A stretch of 8,889 nucleotides of DNA from Candidatus Heimdallarchaeota archaeon. Lineage in GTDB: Archaea; Asgardarchaeota; Heimdallarchaeia; JABLTI01. Shown here one piece after another: positions 6,373-8,889 of the stretch. The notes under the pieces are model-generated. The model saw only the letters and a program-made list of their open reading frames with translations. It had not been told where the DNA came from and made no database searches. Every line of letters starts with the position of its first letter. Within the stretch, counting starts at the first letter, position 1. The stretch is taken from contig DAOUWQ010000030.1 of NCBI GenBank assembly GCA_030667035.1, forward strand, positions 1 to 8,889, written 5' to 3'. The position numbers were made by a program, and so were the translations under genes.

Positions 6373-6422
6373 TCTAAATTATCTGAATTTCTTTAATATT
6401 ATGGGTGAAGAATTGCTCATTG

Positions 6423-6442
6423 GAACTAGTGCAAACTAGTTC
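6423..6442 (+). terminator. Perfect hairpin with GCAA tetraloop followed by T-rich tail
   Basis: GAACTAGT (6423-6430) and ACTAGTTC (6435-6442) pair perfectly around GCAA, a GNRA-type tetraloop, followed by ATTATTTTATTTT. It fits an RNA terminator hairpin for a transcript from the small ORF, or a DNA operator upstream of the hydrolase promoter; the sequence alone does not decide. Confidence 0.4.
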
Positions 6443-6497
6443 ATTATTTTATTTTAATAGTTCATCCCGCAAACAGCTTTTTTTTCTCAGATTGCAC

Positions 6498-6505
6498 TAT
6501 AAATT
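6498..6505 (+). promoter_or_regulatory. TATA box of the hydrolase gene
   Basis: TATAAATT is centred about 31 nt before the ATG at 6533, with no Shine-Dalgarno site in between. This is the arrangement of an archaeal leaderless transcript. Confidence 0.6.
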
Positions 6506-6532
6506 AATAATATTTCTTCTGAAGTCTAAAGT

Positions 6533-7219
6533 ATGACCTATGAAGAGATATTCAAATCGGTAGTTTTAGCTCAAAACGAATTCGGATCCAATTCTGTTTG
6601 TATTTCATTGGAAAATGAGCTTGTTTTTGTAGATGCTGGAATGAATGCTACTATTGCTTCTGAATTTAGAAAAAATATGGAGGCAAAGTTTGGCAAAAAA
6701 GCAAGTACTCTAATTTTAACTCATGGGCACATAGACCACTTTTTTGGAATGGGTGCTTTCGCGGATCTAAAAGTAATTGCTCCAACTGCTTCAAAAGAAA
6801 AAATCGAGCGTTATGTTAAAGCTGAATTTACAAAAGAAATAGTAGCAAGTTTTGAAATATATTTCCCTACTTTTACAGAGGCAGCACAAGTAGCTAAACT
6901 TTTCATGCCATCGGTTTGGTTTGAGGATAAAATGGCTCTAGGTAAAAATGAAGAAATCCTTATTCAGACAACTGGTGGGCATACTAACTGTTCTTCATCG
7001 ATTTATTTCAAACCAGAAAAAGTATTGATTGCAGGCGATTTATTACAAGTTGAAGTTTCGCCATATTTTGGTGAACCTGATAATGATTTGAATAAATGGA
7101 TTCAAACATTGAAGTTGTGGGAAAAAATGTCCTTGGATGCCTATTTGCCCGGTCATGGACCGAAAATCAATGTTGATTATTTAATCAAAGTACGTGAATT
7201 CTTTGAACAATTACTCTAG
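6533..7219 (+). CDS. Metallo-beta-lactamase-fold hydrolase, interrupted by an in-frame TAG before its C-terminus
   Basis: 228 residues up to the TAG. The zinc-binding set of the metallo-beta-lactamase superfamily is complete: THGHIDH at 63-69 (His64, His66, Asp68, His69), GGHTNCS with His150, AGD with Asp169, and PGHGP with His208. The fold is therefore catalytically intact and should be a binuclear metal hydrolase or thioesterase of the glyoxalase II-like group; the substrate is unknown. The start at 6533 is the first ATG after an in-frame TAA, with a TATA box at leaderless distance. The odd point is the end: after TAG at 7217-7219 the same frame continues for 46 codons of clear protein sequence (next entry), which resembles the usual C-terminal region of such hydrolases. 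The full product would be about 275 residues, so this ORF is either readthrough-decoded or a truncated allele. Confidence 0.88.
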   Translation: MTYEEIFKSVVLAQNEFGSNSVCISLENELVFVDAGMNATIASEFRKNMEAKFGKKASTLILTHGHIDHFFGMGAFADLKVIAPTASKEKIERYVKAEFTKEIVASFEIYFPTFTEAAQVAKLFMPSVWFEDKMALGKNEEILIQTTGGHTNCSSSIYFKPEKVLIAGDLLQVEVSPYFGEPDNDLNKWIQTLKLWEKMSLDAYLPGHGPKINVDYLIKVREFFEQLL

Positions 7220-7366
7220 ACCGTTACAAAGTTAAAAGCAGAAGGGTTAACAGTAGAACAAGTACTTGAACACTCTTCTATGCCAACTGGTTATTGGCCC
7301 AAAGATGCAACAAAACCTGCTTATCAAATGAGTCTAGTAAATTTGTACAAATACCTCTAGTACTAA
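7217..7366 (+). other. In-frame continuation of the hydrolase after TAG (C-terminal 46 codons)
   Basis: Directly after the TAG the unchanged frame reads TVTKLKAEGLTVEQVLEHSS, then MPTGYWPKDATKPAYQMSLV and NLYKYL, to TAG at 7358-7360; TAC and TAA (7364-7366) follow. It contains an amphipathic helix (LKAEGLTVEQVLEH), a Trp/Pro loop and a final helix, like the C-terminal cap of metallo-beta-lactamase-fold proteins. It has no start codon or Shine-Dalgarno site of its own close to its beginning, so it is not a separate gene. A single codon change (CAG, GAG, AAG or similar to TAG) would explain the split. Confidence 0.8.
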
Positions 7367-7393
7367 GATGTTAAGATAATTCACTTTGAAACC

Positions 7394-7400
7394 TTATATT
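7394..7400 (+). promoter_or_regulatory. TATA-like box upstream of the cupin gene
   Basis: TTATATT lies about 57 nt before the preferred ATG (7454). It would start transcription near 7425 and leave a leader that includes the Shine-Dalgarno site at 7444-7450. Confidence 0.4.
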
Positions 7401-7453
7401 GTGAAGAGCTATTGTAAATAATCCTCTTCATGTTCTATTTCTTAGGTGATATA

Positions 7454-7795
7454 ATGATTACAAAAAAACCATCTGAAGTTGAAAAACTAAACAATCCTCA
7501 CAAAGTAGATACTAGAAAACTGTATAATAAGCCCGAAGCAAATGTTATCCATTTAACATTACAACCCGGTGAGAAACTGCTGAGACACATTACACCTGTT
7601 GACGTCATATTTTACGTTATAGAAGGGAATGGTACAGTAGAAATTGGTGAAGAGAAGAAAGAAGTTGATGCTGACACTTTGATTGAAAGTCCTGCAGATA
7701 TTGTTCATTGTTGGTATAATACTAGCAAATCAATTTTGCGTATACTAGTAATAAAAACTCCAAGACCAACAACACCAACTAAATTCGTTGATTAA
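7454..7795 (+). CDS. Small single-domain cupin
   Basis: 113 residues from the preferred start, a single beta-barrel cupin domain. Motif 1 is degenerate: PGEKLLRHITPVDVIFYVIEGNG keeps one His and the Glu-Gly turn but has His-x-Thr rather than the usual His-x-His. Motif 2 is recognisable as SPADIVHCWYN (Pro, His and Asn conserved). At least two potential metal ligands remain (the motif 1 His and the motif 2 His). No substrate can be inferred; small cupins bind sugars, organic acids or metals. The frame opens at an ATG at 7430, but the strong Shine-Dalgarno AGGTGAT (7444-7450) lies just before the ATG at 7454, and MITKKPSEVEKL is a natural N-terminus, so I use the latter. The gene has its own TATA-like box and converges on the next gene. 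Confidence 0.85.
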   Translation: MITKKPSEVEKLNNPHKVDTRKLYNKPEANVIHLTLQPGEKLLRHITPVDVIFYVIEGNGTVEIGEEKKEVDADTLIESPADIVHCWYNTSKSILRILVIKTPRPTTPTKFVD

Positions 7796-7844
7796 AAAAA
7801 CACCCTCCTCTGTAAAGACGACATTAGATATGTCTTCATGAGGA
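7794..7844 (-). terminator. Imperfect hairpin with flanking T/A run between convergent genes
   Basis: GACAT (7820-7824) and ATGTC (7830-7834) pair around TAGAT, and an outer TCCTC (7806-7810) can pair with GAGGA (7840-7844). On the minus strand the hairpin is followed by seven T (plus-strand A-run 7794-7800), so it could end transcripts of the minus-strand gene. It may also limit readthrough from the cupin. Confidence 0.35.
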
Positions 7845-7936
7845 TGCATTTGTTTTCCATTCGAAAGAAGGATGAAAGATTTCTGTAAGTAATGTTTACT
7901 ATTTAATAAACAAATAAATCAGAAAATCAGGTATAA

Positions 7937-8848
7937 TCAATTTTTCTTGGAAATAAAACCAGGATATTCATGCACACGGGAAAGCTTTAGCAATTTTGAG
8001 GCAGATTGTGGAAAAATGATTTTTTCGCAATTGTAAATTCCAACTACTTTTTCAAGAAAATCTTCGTTGGTTATATCATTTTGAAATATTAATTCATCAA
8101 TTCTGTGAAATAAAATCTTCTTTGAGCTAATTGCTTTAATATTCTCATGTTTTATCTCAACAGAATTCAACACTGAAACAACAATGATGTCCCCTAAGGG
8201 TTCTTTGATTTTACTGAGTAAGATCTGAGTAATTTCCATTTCTGGAATTATCTCCCACAAAATTTCGCTCACCAGGAAACCAATTTTTGTTTTGTTTATT
8301 TGGCAAAAGGACGTGAAATCATTCCACGTTTGTTCATTTACATTACGTATGGTTACATCCTTTACTATGCGGTTAGTGAATTGATACTGCGGGTGATTTT
8401 GTAAAAGAGATAGAAAGTGTATCTTATCAATACCATCTGGAATAACAACAGTTGAATTTTTAATGCGGTAAACGTATTTTAACAAAGTGGCTGTATCAAT
8501 ATCCTCAGCAATAACTAATTTTTTGATATTACTAAAATAAAATTTTACATGGTCAGGTAACAATGTCAAATCTTTTTTATTAACAAGTAACTCCTCTTCA
8601 TTTTCAATTAATTCAAGATGTTGAAAGTCCTTCCTTCTAAAGTGATCCTCAAGAGGCGGTAAAAAAACATTAGACCCATTTCTCGCTAAAAAACTCTTAA
8701 TGATATTTGTGAATATCGTTCCAGTATTTTTTCCCCCTGCTTTCGTGAGCTAAGAAAAGCGTTCAAATAATTCTCTATCTAAATCCCTAATTGTAACAAC
8801 CTTTGAGACTAGTAAATTATTATCTTGCTCTATACTACTTTTCTTCAT
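7937..8848 (-). CDS. Duplicated ribbon-helix-helix-like / alpha-beta protein interrupted by an in-frame TAG
   Basis: Read from the ATG at 8848-8846, the frame gives 32 codons, one TAG (8752-8750), then 270 more codons to TGA, for 303 residues in all. There is no ATG, GTG or TTG between the TAG and a TTG at 8569, where automatic calling would begin a 210-residue fragment. The protein is an internal duplication. VTIRDLDRELFERFS (residues 18-32) matches VTIRNVNEQTWNDFTS (165-180), each followed by a helix of the ribbon-helix-helix type. Later, KFYFSNIKKLVIAEDI (102-117) matches KILFHRIDELIFQNDI (244-259). The N-terminal strand-helix-helix pattern suggests DNA binding; the alpha/beta part is unrecognised. 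A TATA-like ATATAAC (8884-8878, minus) sits about 33 nt before the ATG, supporting that start. It may be a regulator; no target is known. Confidence 0.7.
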
Positions 8849-8878
8849 CTTTGGTCGTCAGCCCGTAACTCTGATTAG

Positions 8879-8884
8879 TTATAT
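8879..8884 (-). promoter_or_regulatory. TATA box for the minus-strand duplicated-domain gene
   Basis: ATATAA on the minus strand is centred about 33 nt upstream of the ATG at 8848, the distance for a leaderless or near-leaderless archaeal transcript. It supports the upstream ATG, rather than the TTG after the TAG, as the true start. Confidence 0.5.
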
Positions 8885-8889
8885 TCTAT

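Larger units (their letters stand above)
6086..6532. other. Long divergent intergenic region with palindromes and a tandem repeat
   Basis: About 447 bp separate the divergent flavoprotein and hydrolase genes with no convincing conserved gene. Contents: palindrome TCAGTA-N4-TACTGA (6152-6167) overlapping a minus-strand TATA-like ATATAATC; a possible 36-codon ORF (6227-6337) with a Shine-Dalgarno site; palindrome CTTTCAG-N7-CTGAAAG (6264-6284); three tandem ACCAACTATT units (6291-6320); palindrome ATCAGAT-N2-ATCTGAT (6357-6372); hairpin GAACTAGT-GCAA-ACTAGTTC (6423-6442); and a TATA box (6498-6505) for the hydrolase gene. Confidence 0.7.

Noticed and set aside
6401..6439. Twelve-codon ORF starting with ATG at 6401
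   Set aside because: Too short, no Shine-Dalgarno site, and it runs into the hairpin at 6423-6442; likely chance.
7838..7888. Sixteen-codon ORF in the gap after the cupin gene
   Set aside because: No supporting Shine-Dalgarno site or similarity; it overlaps the candidate terminator hairpin.

Overview
The window looks like a piece of an anaerobic, AT-rich archaeal genome, most likely an Asgard-type archaeon (organism assignment is inference). Supporting signs: genes preceded by TATA-like boxes about 28-35 nt upstream of the start, so probably leaderless transcripts; GGTG/GAGGT-type Shine-Dalgarno sites on genes that have a leader; a tRNA-Thr with a U73 discriminator, typical of archaea; and a redox gene set suited to strict anaerobes.

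Layout. Positions 1-2665 (+) hold a two-gene operon for an NfnAB/sulfide-dehydrogenase-type NADH-dependent ferredoxin:NADP+ oxidoreductase. The first gene is cut by the window edge; the second carries an unusual cysteine-rich N-terminal extension and a Lys/Pro-rich tail. A hairpin plus T-run follows. Next comes an orphan barstar-family gene (2880-3170, +), tail to tail with a cysteine-rich four-helix membrane protein (3172-3888, -). That gene is divergent from a small four-helix DUF6713-like membrane protein (3960-4409, +). A tRNA-Thr(TGT) with its own promoter sits at 4543-4619. A large minus-strand two-domain flavoprotein (4691-6085) is divergent from a metallo-beta-lactamase-fold hydrolase (6533, +). 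The 440-bp gap between them is rich in palindromes and contains three copies of a 10-bp tandem repeat. A small cupin (7454-7795, +) converges on a minus-strand gene (7937-8848) encoding a duplicated ribbon-helix-helix-like/alpha-beta protein.

The most interesting signal is that two unrelated genes are each interrupted by a single in-frame TAG, with clearly coding sequence continuing in the same frame on both sides. In the hydrolase gene, 46 further codons follow the TAG. In the last gene, a promoter, ATG and 32 codons precede the TAG, and the interrupted segment aligns without a gap to a second copy of the same domain in the same protein. Every other gene end here is TAA or TGA, except one TAG at 4407-4409. 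This suggests that UAG may be read as an amino acid (pyrrolysine is the known archaeal precedent) or is efficiently suppressed in this organism. Two independent nonsense mutations remain the main alternative.

Functional themes are electron transfer (NfnAB, tandem flavoprotein, cysteine-rich membrane protein), small-molecule hydrolases or binders (metallo-beta-lactamase fold, cupin) and DNA binding (ribbon-helix-helix-like duplicate). Apart from nfnAB, the genes appear to be single transcription units rather than operons.
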